DNA from: DASQZK01 sp963763215
GTDB taxonomy: Bacteria; Bacteroidota; Bacteroidia; Bacteroidales; GCA-2748055
Direction of reading: 5' to 3'
NCBI GenBank assembly: GCA_963763215.1
Contig: CAVXNX010000010.1
Span: forward strand, 62,001 to 126,000
Length of the DNA: 64,000 bases
The position numbers and the translations under genes were made by a program. The notes beneath the pieces are model-generated. The model made no database searches, had not been told where the DNA came from, and saw only the letters and a list, made by a program, of their open reading frames with translations. The first letter of the stretch is position 1, and each line of letters starts with the position of its first letter. Shown one piece after another: positions 1 through 9,447 of the stretch.

Positions 1-208
1 CGGTCCTGAGCGAGGCGAAATTTCGTTTCAGCATATCCGCATGATAGCGGTTGCTGATATAGAGCAGGCTGAGGAAAACCAGGTAAAAGACGAACGGCAT
101 CTGACGCAGCACCGATTTGCGCGTCAGAAGCGTCCCGTCGATCATCCCCCTGAGGACGCTGGGTCCTGAGGCCGAGGGGGACTTTTCCTTCTCCGGTTCG
201 CTGTTCAT
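1..208 (-). CDS. ftsL: FtsL-like cell-division protein, N-terminal part (runs off the window)
   Basis: The start codon is the complement of 206-208 and the reading frame is open to the window edge, giving about 69 residues. A charged, Ser/Pro-rich cytoplasmic tail is followed by a single hydrophobic segment (around residues 40-57) and then NRYHADMLKRNF, which resembles the conserved YIANRYHAEK region of Bacteroidota FtsL proteins. FtsL is a small bitopic component of the FtsQLB divisome subcomplex. It sits 33 nt downstream of the rsmH stop in the classical mraZ-rsmH-ftsL order, which is the strongest support. The C-terminal coiled coil lies outside the window. Confidence 0.75.
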   Translation of the reverse strand, partial: MNSEPEKEKSPSASGPSVLRGMIDGTLLTRKSVLRQMPFVFYLVFLSLLYISNRYHADMLKRNFASLRT

Positions 209-241
209 CGATAAATTCAATATGTTCCGATTCCCCTGTTT

Positions 242-1147
242 TCATATTTTCTCTGCAATTCTGAGTTTCGCACTTCGTGACCTGGGATTGTCACCGATTT
301 CGGATTCCGCCGGGACGATGACATTCTTGTTGATCAGCCGGAACGGGCGGCTGACATTTCCATAAAAATCTTTTTCAACCGTTCCTTCATGGTTTCCGGT
401 TTTCAGGAAGGTCTTGACGATCCGGTCCTCAACGGAATGGTACGTCAGAACGACCAGCCTTCCCCCGGATTTCAGGGCTTCCGCCGACTGCGTGCAGTCA
501 CGTCCTTCAGGGCACCCATCTCATCATTCACTTCGATCCGTCAATGCCTGGAAGATCTTTGCCAGCATCTTGTTCCTCTGGTATTCCGGCACGAACGAGG
601 CGAAACGCCACGATAAAATCATCGGTTCCGGAAAAATGCTCCTGTTCACCGGCGCCGGACGATCCGCTGCGTCAGCTGATGATATCCCCTGACCTCCCCA
701 TATTCCCGGAATATCCGGTCCAGTTCCTCCTCCGGGTACGTGTTCAGAACGGCAGGCTGCCGTCGTTCCGGCCTCGCGGTTCATCCGCATGTCAAGATCC
801 GTATCCTTCATGAAGGTGAAACCGCGCTCCGGCTCATCAACCTGGTGGGAGGAAATGCCGAGATCGGCCAGGATTCCGTCGACGCTGTCCATGTCGTAAA
901 ACCTGAGGAAATTCCTTAAAAACCGGAAGTTGGAATGAATGAATGTAAAACGGGGATCGGCAGGTGCATTGGACCGGGCGTCGATATCCTGATCGAAGGC
1001 ATACAGCCTTCCTTTTTTACCAAGCTTTTCAAGAATCCTGAGAGAATGCCCCCCACCGCCAAAGGTCAGATCAAGGTAAATTCCCTCTGGTTTAATATTC
1101 AGTCCGTTTACACTTTCTTCTAACAGAACCGGTTTATGATAGGTCAT
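242..1147 (-). CDS. rsmH: 16S rRNA (cytosine-1402-N4)-methyltransferase RsmH, multiply frameshifted
   Basis: RsmH methylates N4 of C1402 in the 16S rRNA decoding centre using S-adenosylmethionine. The N-terminus (MTYHKPVLLEES), the SAM-binding DLTFGGGGHS motif, DGILADLGISSHQVD and GFTFMKDTDLDMRMN are all present. The end has GRLVVLTYHSVEDRIVK and NPRSRSAKLRIAEK, stopping at TGA (complement of 242-244). The total span of about 302 codons is the usual size. The reading frame changes at least four or five times between roughly 500 and 760 (near 752, 666, 600, 543 and 508), yet each frame continues the expected family sequence. This indicates single-base errors rather than decay. Its ATG overlaps the mraZ stop (ATGA), so the two are translationally coupled. 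Confidence 0.9.
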
Positions 1148-1614
1148 TCCTCCTGGGTTTGTTCAAAGGACCCACCAAGTATTTTTTCTGCCATGCTGGC
1201 AAATTCATCATCAGCCTTGCTGATCTGTTCGTAGTTTTGTTGTGACCAGATCTCAATCTTTCCATACTGACCGGCCATCACAACCTCATCTTCGATCTCG
1301 GCAAATTCCATCAACCGCTTCGGCAGAAGAATCCGGTTGTTAGCATCAGGGATCATTTCGGCCGTTCCACTGAAAAACATCCGCAGAAACCGGTTGTGCT
1401 CCTTGTTGTAAGGATTGGTCTTTGCCCTGATCAGCTGATTCTGTCTCTCCCATTCCTTCATCGGGTAAAGGATCAGGCACTTGTCGAATACATCCCGCTT
1501 CAGGACAAAGCCATCCTGGAAGGCCTCCTTCATCTGACGTTTAAACGCCGATGGAAGAGACACCCTGCCCTTTGCATCCACTTTGCCGTTATAGTCCCCG
1601 ATGAAGGTTATCAT
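1144..1614 (-). CDS. mraZ: Transcriptional regulator MraZ
   Basis: The 156-residue product begins MITFIGDYNGKVDAKGRVSLPSAF, with the two AbrB/SpoVT-like MraZ repeats each carrying the DxKGR(V) type signature (the second as DANNRILLPKRL). An upstream in-frame ATG at 1662 exists, but the family N-terminus fits the internal ATG at 1614. MraZ is the first gene of the division and cell-wall cluster, binds tandem TGGGN boxes upstream of itself and represses the operon. Such boxes are visible 43 nt upstream (1657-1681). The gene is intact and overlaps rsmH by 4 nt. Confidence 0.93.
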   Translation of the reverse strand: MITFIGDYNGKVDAKGRVSLPSAFKRQMKEAFQDGFVLKRDVFDKCLILYPMKEWERQNQLIRAKTNPYNKEHNRFLRMFFSGTAEMIPDANNRILLPKRLMEFAEIEDEVVMAGQYGKIEIWSQQNYEQISKADDEFASMAEKILGGSFEQTQEE

Positions 1615-1656
1615 GAGTATACAGTTACTATAAGATGTAAAAATAAGACAAATTTC

Positions 1657-1681
1657 TCCCACTTTCCACCACTTTCTCCCA
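1657..1681 (-). promoter_or_regulatory. MraZ-box array upstream of mraZ
   Basis: Read on the minus strand there are three 5-mers, TGGGA, TGGTG and TGGGA, each separated by exactly 5 nt (complement of 1677-1681, 1667-1671 and 1657-1661), so they repeat every 10 bp, one helical turn. This is the known operator layout for MraZ (TGGGN-N5 repeats). A fourth TGGGA lies at the complement of 1707-1711, exactly 30 bp further in the same phase. Autoregulation is inferred from family knowledge. Confidence 0.75.
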
Positions 1682-1835
1682 TTTTTTTACACATTGTTGA
1701 TAACTTTCCCATTTGGCCTCTTCGTTCAAACCGCTGGATTGAGGGGTGACTGTCATGAGATTCAATCCTTTTTTGTATTTTTGGTCGCCCCATAAACCAT
1801 GAAGTGACATGACAGAACAAACCGGCAAAGCGACC

Positions 1836-2677
1836 ATGGAGCCCATCGATATCCGGCAGGTCTTCAGGGATAAAAATCCACGACTGGCCAGGCTGATACC
1901 GGGGTTTGCCTACACGCTGATCGAACGGCTTGTCCGGCTGCGTTTTATCAATTCCATCCTCGAAAAGCACGGGACCAAGCGCGGCCTTGAATTTGCCGAA
2001 GCCGTCATCAGGGAGTTCAACATCACCACCGTGATCAGGGGAGAGGAAAATCTGCCTGACGAGGGGCGATACATCTTTGTTTCCAATCATCCGCTGGGAG
2101 GTTTCGACGGCATGATTGCTGTTGACCGTTCTCCAGAAGAAGTACAAGAACCTGAAAGTGCTTGTCAACGATATCTTAATGAATATCCGGACGATGGACG
2201 GCATCTTTGTCCCCATAAACAAGCATGGCAAGCAGTCGACGGAAGCCGTCCGGCAGATCGACGACATATTCAAATCTGATTATCAGGTTCTTACATTTCC
2301 GGCGGGATTGGTTTCCAGGAAGCACCACGGGGTGATCCGGGATCCGGAATGGAAGAAAAACTTCATCACCAAAGCGGTGCGTTCAAAGCGTGATATCGTT
2401 CCCATCCATGTGAGCGGACGGTGCACCAATTTCTTTTATTTCATGGCCAATCTCCGCAAATTTCTCCGGATAAAATCGAACCTGGAAATGATGCTTTTAC
2501 CCGATGAAACCTACCGTCACCGCAATGAACATATTATGATCACAATTGGTTATCCTGTTAAATGGCAAACATTTGACAACAGGTTCAGTCCGGCTGAATG
2601 GGCGGCCAAAATGCAGGATTATGTTTACACCCTTCCCGGGGGAAATTCAGTTCCTTTCACTGACCAGACTGCCATAA
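1836..2677 (+). CDS. glsA: PlsC-like O-acyltransferase, GlsA-like (glycine/ornithine lipid synthesis), frameshifted
   Basis: This is a lysophospholipid-acyltransferase-family protein. The NHPLGGFD motif near residue 88 is the HX4D catalytic motif, and FPAGLVSRK is the acceptor-binding FPEG-like motif. Sequences such as VNDILMNIRTMDGIFVPINKHG match the Bacteroidota GlsA group, which adds the second, ester-linked acyl chain to glycine/ornithine lipids. The ATG at 1836 (MEPIDIRQVFRDKNP) fits family N-termini better than the ATG at 1809. One frameshift lies near 2112. A second is inferred in the G-run 2638-2642, because dropping one G gives a stop at 2675-2677 and a 280-residue protein of normal size. 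Without it the frame reads into glsB, so a natural fusion is the alternative. Confidence 0.8.
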
Positions 2678-2713
2678 TTTCAACTGAGGATATCGCTTGC
2701 ATCATTTTATCAT

Positions 2714-2721
2714 TAAATTTG
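2714..2721 (+). promoter_or_regulatory. Candidate Bacteroidota -7 element (TAAATTTG) before glsB
   Basis: TAAATTTG matches the TAnnTTTG -7 consensus of the Bacteroidota primary sigma factor and lies 21 nt upstream of the glsB start, within the inferred glsA-glsB gap. No good -33 TTTG is seen at the right distance. Confidence 0.35.
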
Positions 2722-2742
2722 TCTGCTCAAAAATCGATTAAT

Positions 2743-3703
2743 ATGGAACACATCATTCCTCCGGTACCAAAGGATAAACTGGTACAGGAACTGACCGAAG
2801 ACAAATTTATCACGGCGGACGAACAATGCCGGAAATCAGCTCTTCATCATCACCGAACAGGATTCTCCTAATCCTGATGCGTGAGATCGGCCGGTTAAGG
2901 GAACTGACTTTCCGTGCAGCGGGTGGCGGAACGGGAAAAGCCGTCGACATTGACGACTATGACAGGGGGGAATTTGCCTATAAGCAGCTGATCGTCTGGG
3001 ATCCCTCTGCCGAGGAAATCCTGGGAGGCTACCGTTTTCACATCTGCGATGAAACAAATTGCTGCGATGACGGCCGGGTGAAGCTGGCCACGGCCAAGCT
3101 TTTTCATTTTTCCCAGAAATTCCGGCAGGAATACCTGCCCTATACCATCGAACTTGGCAGGTCGTTCGTTCAACCGAAATACCAGACGACCAACCGCATG
3201 AGCAAGGCGCTCTATCGCGCTCGATAATCTCTGGGACGGACTGGGCACTCTGGTGATCGATTACCCCGAAAAGAAATATTTCTTCGGAAAGGTCACCATG
3301 TACAAGAATTACAACCAGCGGGCCAGGAATCTCATCCTCTATTTTCCTGGAGAAGCACTTCCCCGACAGGGAGGATCTGGTGACGCCCATCACTCCCCTG
3401 GAAACCAACATCAACCGCGGCGAGATGGAAAAGATCTTCGTCAACGACAACTACATGGACGATTACAGGGTTCTTTCGCAGAATGTGCGGGCCTTCGGTG
3501 AAAACATTCCCCCGCTCATCAATGCGTACATGAACCTGTCCCCTTCCCTGAGAACCTTCGGAACGGTCAGCAATCCCTATTTCGGGAACGTGGAGGAAAC
3601 CGCCATCATGATCACCATCAACGATCTTTACAAACAGAAGGTCGAACGGCATATCAGCAGTTACACGCCCAATGAAAAGCTGGATGAGGAGGAGGATCAG
3701 TAA
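2743..3703 (+). CDS. glsB: GNAT-type N-acyltransferase, GlsB-like (hemolysin-A/OlsB family), frameshifted
   Basis: Reading across frames gives MEHIIPPVPKDKLVQEL, then GNQLFIITEQDSPN, then MREIGRLRELTFRAAGGGTGK, then DNLWDGLGTLVIDYPE and finally a conserved tail ending EKLDEEEDQ. This is the hemolysin/OlsB-like acyltransferase family; the Bacteroides member GlsB makes the amide bond in glycine lipids. Its place directly after a GlsA-like gene supports that role. At least four single-base frameshifts are visible (about 2828, 2868, 3215 and 3345). Its stop codon (3701-3703) overlaps the purF stop on the opposite strand. Confidence 0.8.
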
Positions 3704-5602
3704 GCCCTGCGGTTGATCCCTTCGATGAAATTCATGAATGAGGTGGAAACCACCTTATTCCCTCCCGGTGTGGGATAATCCCCCGTGAAATACCAGTCGC
3801 CCAGGTCATTGGGGCATGCCTTATGAAGATCTGTCGATGCTCTGGTAGACGATTTCCACTTCCGCCTTTATTTCGGGAGATTTCAGCAGCTGGGCGATCT
3901 TGGCCGATATTTCCTTATCGGTGAAGGGTTTGTAGATATCCTTGACATGGTTGACAAATTCTTCCTTGGGAAGATCTTTCTGTTCACGGCATTTCCGGTA
4001 GACCTCATTGATAATATTGTCCTTCCCGCTTTCCTTCAGCAGGGCAATGGCCGCTTTGAAAGCAATAAAATCGCCCAGTCTGGCCATATCGATGCCGTAA
4101 CAGTCGGGGTAGCGGATCTGGGGTGAGGAAGAGACGACCACGATCTTTTTCGGCCCGAGCCGGTCGAGGATCTTCAGGATGCTTTGTTTCAGCGTGGTCC
4201 CCCTGACGATGGAATCGTCGATAACCACCAGGTTATCGATGCCCCGCCGGATGGTTCCGTAGGTGATGTCGTAGACATGGCCCACGAGGTCGTTCCTTCC
4301 CTTATCCTGGGAAATGAACGTCCTGCAGCTTGAGGTCTTTGATGGCCACCTTTTCGATCCGTGGTCTGCTGGGCAATGATATCGAAAAGTTCCTCTTCCG
4401 AGAGCTCGTTTCGTTTCGCGTGGAGAAGTTCCTTTTTCTCCCGGATCATGACATTCTCAACTTCCTTGATCATTCCGTAAAAGGCCGATTCGGCGGTATT
4501 GGGAATGAAGGAGAAGACGGTGTTGCGGGTATCATTACCGACGGCTTCGAGAACACCGGGGACGATGAGTTCGCCGAGTTTTTTCCGTTCATTGTAGATA
4601 TCCTTGTCGGTTCCGCGGGAGAAATAGATCCGTTCAAAGGAACAGGATTTCCGTTCATAGGGCTCAAGCACCTGTTCGATCTGGAAATCGCCGTTTTTCC
4701 GGATGATGACAACATGCCCCGGGGGGACTTCCTCGATTTTATCGTAGGTCACATTCAGTGGCTGTCTGGATCACCGGTCTTTCGGAGGTGACCACGGCAA
4801 TTTCATCGTCATGATAATAAAAAGCGGGCCGTATACCCCATGGATCGCGGTAAACAAATGAATCGCCATGACCGATCATTCCGGCGATAACAAATCCCCC
4901 GTCCCAGCGTTTGCTGGCATCGCGGAGGACCCTGGCGATATCGACATTTTTTGCGATCAGGTTGGAGATGTCGACATTGGTGTATCCCTGAGCCTTGAAT
5001 TTATCGAACAGCCGCTGGTTTTCCTGGTCGAGGAAATGACCGACCTTTTCGAGCATGGTCACCGTATCGGAATAATCCTTGGGCGACTGTCCCAGTTCGA
5101 TCAGCAGGTCGAAGAGTTCGTCGACATTGGTCAGGTTGAAGTTCCCGGCAAGAACGAGGTTCCTGGATTTCCAGTTATTCTGCCGCATCACGGGATGGAC
5201 ATTGTCCAGGCTGTTCTTCCCAAAGGTCCCGTAGCGCAGGTGGCCAAGGTAGGTTTCGGCCACGAAGGGCAGGTTAAGCTTGGCCCAGTGCACATCATTG
5301 AGAAGCTCGGGATTCTGCTTTTCGATTTTCTGGAACCGCTTGTAGATTTTTTCAAAAACGATGTTAATGGCCGAGGGATTGGTCGACCTTTCCCTGCTGA
5401 AATACTTGTAACCCGGGGGCATATCGAACTTCATACTCACGATCCCGGCCCCGTCCTGTCCCCGGTTTCTCTGTTTCTCCATCATGATATAGAGTTTCTG
5501 AAGGCCGTACCTCCAGCTTCCGTACTTCAGATGGTAATATTCAAGCGGTTTAAGGAGCCTTACCAGGGCAATCCCGCATTTATGTTTTATTTCGTCACTC
5601 AT
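3697..5602 (-). CDS. purF: Amidophosphoribosyltransferase (long Bacteroidota form), frameshifted
   Basis: The enzyme catalyses the first committed step of purine synthesis, from PRPP and glutamine to phosphoribosylamine. The N-terminus MSDEIKHKCGIALVRL places the catalytic Cys at residue 9, as in Ntn-type amidotransferases, and QRNRGQDGAGI is the glutaminase signature. The PRPP loop VVIDDSIVRGTTL is present. The C-terminus (GDWYFTGDYPTPGG...INRRAY) ends at TGA, complement of 3697-3699, giving about 635 residues, the size of the long Bacteroidota variant. Frame changes near 4757, 4355-4325 and 3832 each keep the family sequence, so they look like single-base errors. It follows a SPOR-protein gene by 17 nt. 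Confidence 0.92.
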
Positions 5603-5619
5603 CTGGTGTCCTTCATTTG

Positions 5620-6088
5620 TTATTCCCCATCCAGCCTGATCTTATGAGATACAGGAAATGAATTGGGGAATTCGGGTTTTATCACGGTAAAACAGCTTCA
5701 GCACCTCGGACCGGGTCCGGCAGTCACCAACATAGACTTTATAATCGGGGGCATCGAACTGGATATAAGCGCCAACATTGTCAAACAAACTCAAAAAATG
5801 TGCCCGGACTTTCTGGGCTTCGGCATAGGCATTGACGCCCGAGCCGGTGAAAATACGGATCCGGTAACCTTGTATTCCGGGATTCTTCTGGTTATAGAGC
5901 AAATCCTTATAATAATTGTCCTCAATACCCGGATCCAGGGTGATGGTGACCACTGACTTTGATCCCGTGCTCTTTTCAAGCCGGGTCAGCAGGTTGTCGG
6001 GAACCGGCACCGGGGTGTCGGCACTCTGGGAAAAGAGGGAAGGGAGCAGGCAAAGACTGAAAATGCTGATAAAGAATAAATACCTCAT
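5620..6088 (-). CDS. Secreted SPOR-domain protein
   Basis: The protein has a signal peptide (MRYLFFISIFSLCLLPSLFSQS) and a C-terminal SPOR domain: GYRIRIFTGSGVNAYAEAQKVRAHF, then APDYKVYVGDCRTRSEV. SPOR domains bind denuded peptidoglycan glycans. In the raw frame the product ends in an atypical tail at 5642. One base change near 5672 restores the family ending KPEFPNSFPVSHKIRLDGE with a stop at the complement of 5620-5622. It probably forms a unit with purF downstream. Confidence 0.8.
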
Positions 6089-6119
6089 TTACCGCGATTT
6101 TTTGCGTGACAAAATTAAT

Positions 6120-6127
6120 CAAATTTA
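6120..6127 (-). promoter_or_regulatory. Candidate -7 element (TAAATTTG) for the SPOR-purF unit
   Basis: The complement reads TAAATTTG, matching TAnnTTTG, 31 nt upstream of the SPOR-protein ATG in a short divergent intergenic region. No clear -33 element is visible. Confidence 0.35.
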
Positions 6128-6169
6128 CTATTACAAAGGAATATTCTAAAAATTTCTTATTTTGCACCC

Positions 6170-6838
6170 ATGCCAGTTACAGGTCAGAATACACGGAACA
6201 CAGAAGTCATCACAGGGGTCTTCTCACTGTTTGCAGGACTTTCCATCATTGCGACCATTCTGACCCGTTTTGAATTCGTCAGTTTTTTTTCAAGTTTCTC
6301 GGAAGATCTTGATTATCTTACCGATAACATTTTCCTTCTCCGGATTAATTCGATCACCTGGTTAATCACTGCATTTATCCTAACGGTATCAGCCTCTACA
6401 TTTATTGTCCTGCTCAATCCTTATCACAGGCTTTTCTCCTGGCTGACAGGATTTTTCATCATTCTGGCCTCGGACATGATCTGTGTTTCCGGCATCAAAG
6501 GATTCAGCATCATCGACATCCTGAACAACTCCAGGGATCTGAACCTGGGAGGGAACGACGCCCTCAAGGTGGCCATCTTTTCCCTGTCCAGGGAAAAAGA
6601 CATGTACATCATCACCTCCTACACCTTGCTCGGACTGGCTTTCCTTTCGCTGGCCGCTTTTGCTTTCCGGACGCGCCGGTTGTCGATCTTCACCGGCCTC
6701 GTCAGCCTGATCACCGGGATCATTCTGCCGGTTTTCACGGCCCTGATCCCAAAAAGTCTCTTATCCGATTTCGGTCTGGTGGCGGGATTCGTCACCTTCC
6801 TGATTATCGGGATGCGTCTTCTCTTTACCGGGTCTTGA
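6170..6838 (+). CDS. Polytopic membrane protein, DUF4386-like
   Basis: A 222-residue hydrophobic protein with about six predicted membrane segments (near residues 17-35, 58-78, 85-105, 148-168, 173-190 and 200-220), no signal peptide and no catalytic motif that I recognise. The overall layout resembles DUF4386 membrane proteins, but that is only an impression. It is intact, transcribed divergently from the SPOR gene, and is followed after 45 nt by a sensor kinase gene, so the two may be co-transcribed. Confidence 0.6.
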   Translation: MPVTGQNTRNTEVITGVFSLFAGLSIIATILTRFEFVSFFSSFSEDLDYLTDNIFLLRINSITWLITAFILTVSASTFIVLLNPYHRLFSWLTGFFIILASDMICVSGIKGFSIIDILNNSRDLNLGGNDALKVAIFSLSREKDMYIITSYTLLGLAFLSLAAFAFRTRRLSIFTGLVSLITGIILPVFTALIPKSLLSDFGLVAGFVTFLIIGMRLLFTGS

Positions 6839-6883
6839 GAAGAAACAACGAAAAACGCTTAAAATCAAAAATACAGGGGGAGA

Positions 6884-8028
6884 ATGAACGGGAACATGTT
6901 ATTTGTGGATTCGACAAGGGAACCCAGGAAACGGCTGGAGGGACAGTTCCGCAAACTTCATTCGGTGAATTATCTGCAGGAACTTTTAAATGCCATTCCG
7001 AATGTGGTGACCATTCTGAATGATAAGCGTCAGGTTGTCTACAGCAACAGTGCCCTGCTGAAAAAGATGAGCATTGCGGATTTTAACAGCCTTCTCGGCA
7101 AAAGACCCGGTGAAGTGGTGAATTGTATCCATGCCACGGAATGTGCCGGGGGATGCGGATCCAGTGAGAGCTGCCGAACCTGCGGTGCATTGAGTGCCAT
7201 CCTCAGGAGCATGAATGAGAACTGCATCATTACCGAGGAATGCAACATCACGTCATCCATCGGGGGTGAGGAGGAATCGTACGAATTTGAAGCCACCGCT
7301 TCGCCTTTTACCTGGGAAGGCGAAAAGTTCACCATTTTCAGCCTCATCGACATCAGCAGCGTGAAACGCCGGCAGATGCTCGAGAGGATCTTCTTTCACG
7401 ACATCCTCAACACGGCGGGGAACATCAAGAACCTGGCCGAACTGTTACCGCAGCTCGAAGAAAGGGACCAGGTTAAAAATCTGATCCTTCTCCTTCAGCA
7501 GCTCAGCGATGAGCTCGTGGAAGAAATTCAGGCCCAGAAGCAGATCACCTCTGCCGAAAACGGCGAACTGACCCCCGATCCGGAACCCTTGCAATCCATC
7601 GATATCCTCGATATCGGTCAAGGCCCAGTTTGCCGTCAACCCGAAGCGCAAACAGACGGAGATCATGCATCGACGGGACCAGCGAGGACATTCCGCTGGA
7701 GTGCGACAAGTCGCTCCTGGTCAGGGTTCTGAAGAACATGGTCAAGAATGCGATGGAAGCATCCCTGAACTACGATCCGGTGATTTTCGGTGTGCATGCC
7801 CGTGACGGAAAAGCCGTGTTCGAGGTGCATAACAGCATTTATATGCCCAAAAATGTTCAGCTTCAGGTGTTCAAGCGAAACTTTTCAACCAAAGGCAGCG
7901 ACCGCGGACTGGGAACCTATTCCATGCGCCTGCTGGGGGAAAGGTACCTGAAAGGACGGGTGTATTTCGAAAGCGGGGAAGAACAGGGCACCACCTTCTA
8001 TTTCGAGTTGCCAGCCGGCGGTGCCTGA
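6884..8028 (+). CDS. Soluble PAS-domain sensor histidine kinase with Cys-rich PAS insert, frameshifted
   Basis: An N-terminal PAS domain (about residues 25-165, with IPNVVTILNDKRQVVYSNSALL) is followed by the H-box FFHDILNTAGNI and, in another frame, the ATPase part: LVRVLKNMVKNAMEAS is the N-box and DRGLGTYSMRLLGERYL the G-box. There is no transmembrane segment, so it is cytoplasmic. The PAS domain carries CIHATECAGGCGSSESCRTCGA, five cysteines within about 20 residues, suggesting redox or metal sensing (inference). Frame changes near 7617 and 7665 split the gene over three frames. No response regulator lies next to it. It converges on yebC with a 7-nt gap. Confidence 0.8.
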
Positions 8029-8035
8029 TGAACGG

Positions 8036-8779
8036 TTATTCCTCCATGGCCTCCATGACTTCATCGGTGATCTCGAGGTTATGGAAGACATTCTGCACAT
8101 CGTCATCATCCTCAAATTCCTCAATGATCCTCAGAATCTTTAACGCATCCTCAGTGGGCAGTACCTTGGTGTCGTTTGGAATGCGCTGTAATTCGGTGTT
8201 TTCAGGCTCAATGCCCATCTCCTCAAGTTTTTTCTGGACATTACCGAATTCTTCCAGCGGAGTGGTGATCATGAAGGCATCATCCTCAACCTGGAAATCT
8301 TCAACCCCCGCATCAATGATCTCAAGTTCAAATTCTTCGGGATCCAGGTTTCCTTTCGGAACAGTCAGAACTCCCTTCCTGTCGAAAAGAAAACTGAGGG
8401 AGCCATTGGTCCCCAGGCTTCCTCCCCTTTTGTTGAAGATGGCGCGGATATTGGAAACCGTACGTATGTGGTTATCGGTAAGGGTTTCAATGAATACCGC
8501 GATTCCATGGGGAAGATATCCCTCGTAGTTGGCTTCCTGGAAAAAGGAATCATCTTTTTCCGCCTTGGAAATGGCACGCTGGATATTATCCTTTGGCATA
8601 TTCACCCCCTTGGCATTCATAATGGCGGCTCTCAGTCGCGGATTGGCTTCGGGATCAGGCCCGCTCTCTTTCACTGCTACACTGATTTCCTTGACAATAC
8701 GGGAGAACATTTTGGATCGCTTTGCATCCAGGGCTCCCTTTTTTCTCTTTATGGTTGACCATTTACTGTGACCTGACAT
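8036..8779 (-). CDS. yebC: YebC/PmpR family protein
   Basis: A 247-residue protein starting MSGHSKWSTIKRKKGALDAKRSKMFSRI, the hallmark of the YebC/TACO1 family, with an acidic EFEDDDDVQNVFHN segment near the end. The family was long called a transcriptional regulator, and recent work assigns at least some members a role in relieving ribosome stalls; which applies here cannot be told. A longer in-frame start at 8800 exists, but all family members begin at MSGHSKW. The gene is intact. Confidence 0.95.
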   Translation of the reverse strand: MSGHSKWSTIKRKKGALDAKRSKMFSRIVKEISVAVKESGPDPEANPRLRAAIMNAKGVNMPKDNIQRAISKAEKDDSFFQEANYEGYLPHGIAVFIETLTDNHIRTVSNIRAIFNKRGGSLGTNGSLSFLFDRKGVLTVPKGNLDPEEFELEIIDAGVEDFQVEDDAFMITTPLEEFGNVQKKLEEMGIEPENTELQRIPNDTKVLPTEDALKILRIIEEFEDDDDVQNVFHNLEITDEVMEAMEE

Positions 8780-8942
8780 GGATTGAAATTTAACGTTCAT
8801 GAAAACTCAAGCAAAAGTAAAAATTGCCGGCAAATATTAAAAGTCTTTTTGCGATGATAAATTATGCCCGTGAACACATCAATATCGCTGATTTTCACCG
8901 TTTGATTTACGGATGATGGATTGGCTTCTGCCGGATATCGTG

Positions 8943-8950
8943 TACTTTTG
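8943..8950 (+). promoter_or_regulatory. Candidate -7 element (TACTTTTG) for the AhpD-like gene
   Basis: TACTTTTG matches TAnnTTTG and lies 87 nt upstream of the ATG at 9038, in the divergent yebC/AhpD-like intergenic region. Confidence 0.35.
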
Positions 8951-9037
8951 TTCCGGGAAAATGCCGGCACGCCGTCATTGGACAAGATTACCGGCCCGGC
9001 ATCCCTTTTAACCATAACCCTTTTTAAGGATCGTACC

Positions 9038-9385
9038 ATGAGTGAAATGATCAATGAATTCCGGGAATACCGGGAAAAAATGAATGAACGGCTCCTTGCC
9101 GCCGACAACAAGGTGATCAAACGGATCTTCAACCTGGATACCAACACTTACAGGGACGGAGCTCTCCCCTCTTCCGTCAAGGAAATGCTCGGCCTTGTGG
9201 CTTCCATGGTCCTGCGCTGCGACGATTGCGTCAGGTATCACCTGGAACAGTGCCATAAACTCGGTATCCGGAAAGCGGAAATCCTCGAGATCTTTGCCAT
9301 CGCCAACCTGGTCGGAGGAACCATCGTGATCCCCCATACCAGGAGGGCTCTTGAATATTGGGAAGAACTTGAAAAAATCGAATAA
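9038..9385 (+). CDS. Carboxymuconolactone decarboxylase/AhpD-like protein
   Basis: A 115-residue all-helical protein with the AhpD-fold signature CDDCVRYHLEQC, a CxxC followed by a conserved His in the pattern ExxxxxxCxxCxxxH. This points to a redox-active disulfide used in peroxide defence rather than to true decarboxylase activity. The start at 9038 has an AAGGA purine stretch 7 nt upstream; earlier in-frame codons from 8921 lack family similarity. It appears to be a single-gene unit. Confidence 0.85.
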   Translation: MSEMINEFREYREKMNERLLAADNKVIKRIFNLDTNTYRDGALPSSVKEMLGLVASMVLRCDDCVRYHLEQCHKLGIRKAEILEIFAIANLVGGTIVIPHTRRALEYWEELEKIE

Positions 9386-9447
9386 ATTTCGTATGTTAAT
9401 ATTACGAGTTGGTTAGAAACCGATGTGCCATAAAATGATACAGGCTT

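Noticed and set aside
242..1147. Programmed frameshifting in rsmH and similar genes
   Set aside because: Breaks lack slippery heptamers and downstream structures, occur several times per gene and in many unrelated genes.
1696..1706. DnaA box near mraZ (TTATCAACA on the minus strand)
   Set aside because: One mismatch to TTATCCACA and isolated; no cluster that would suggest an origin.
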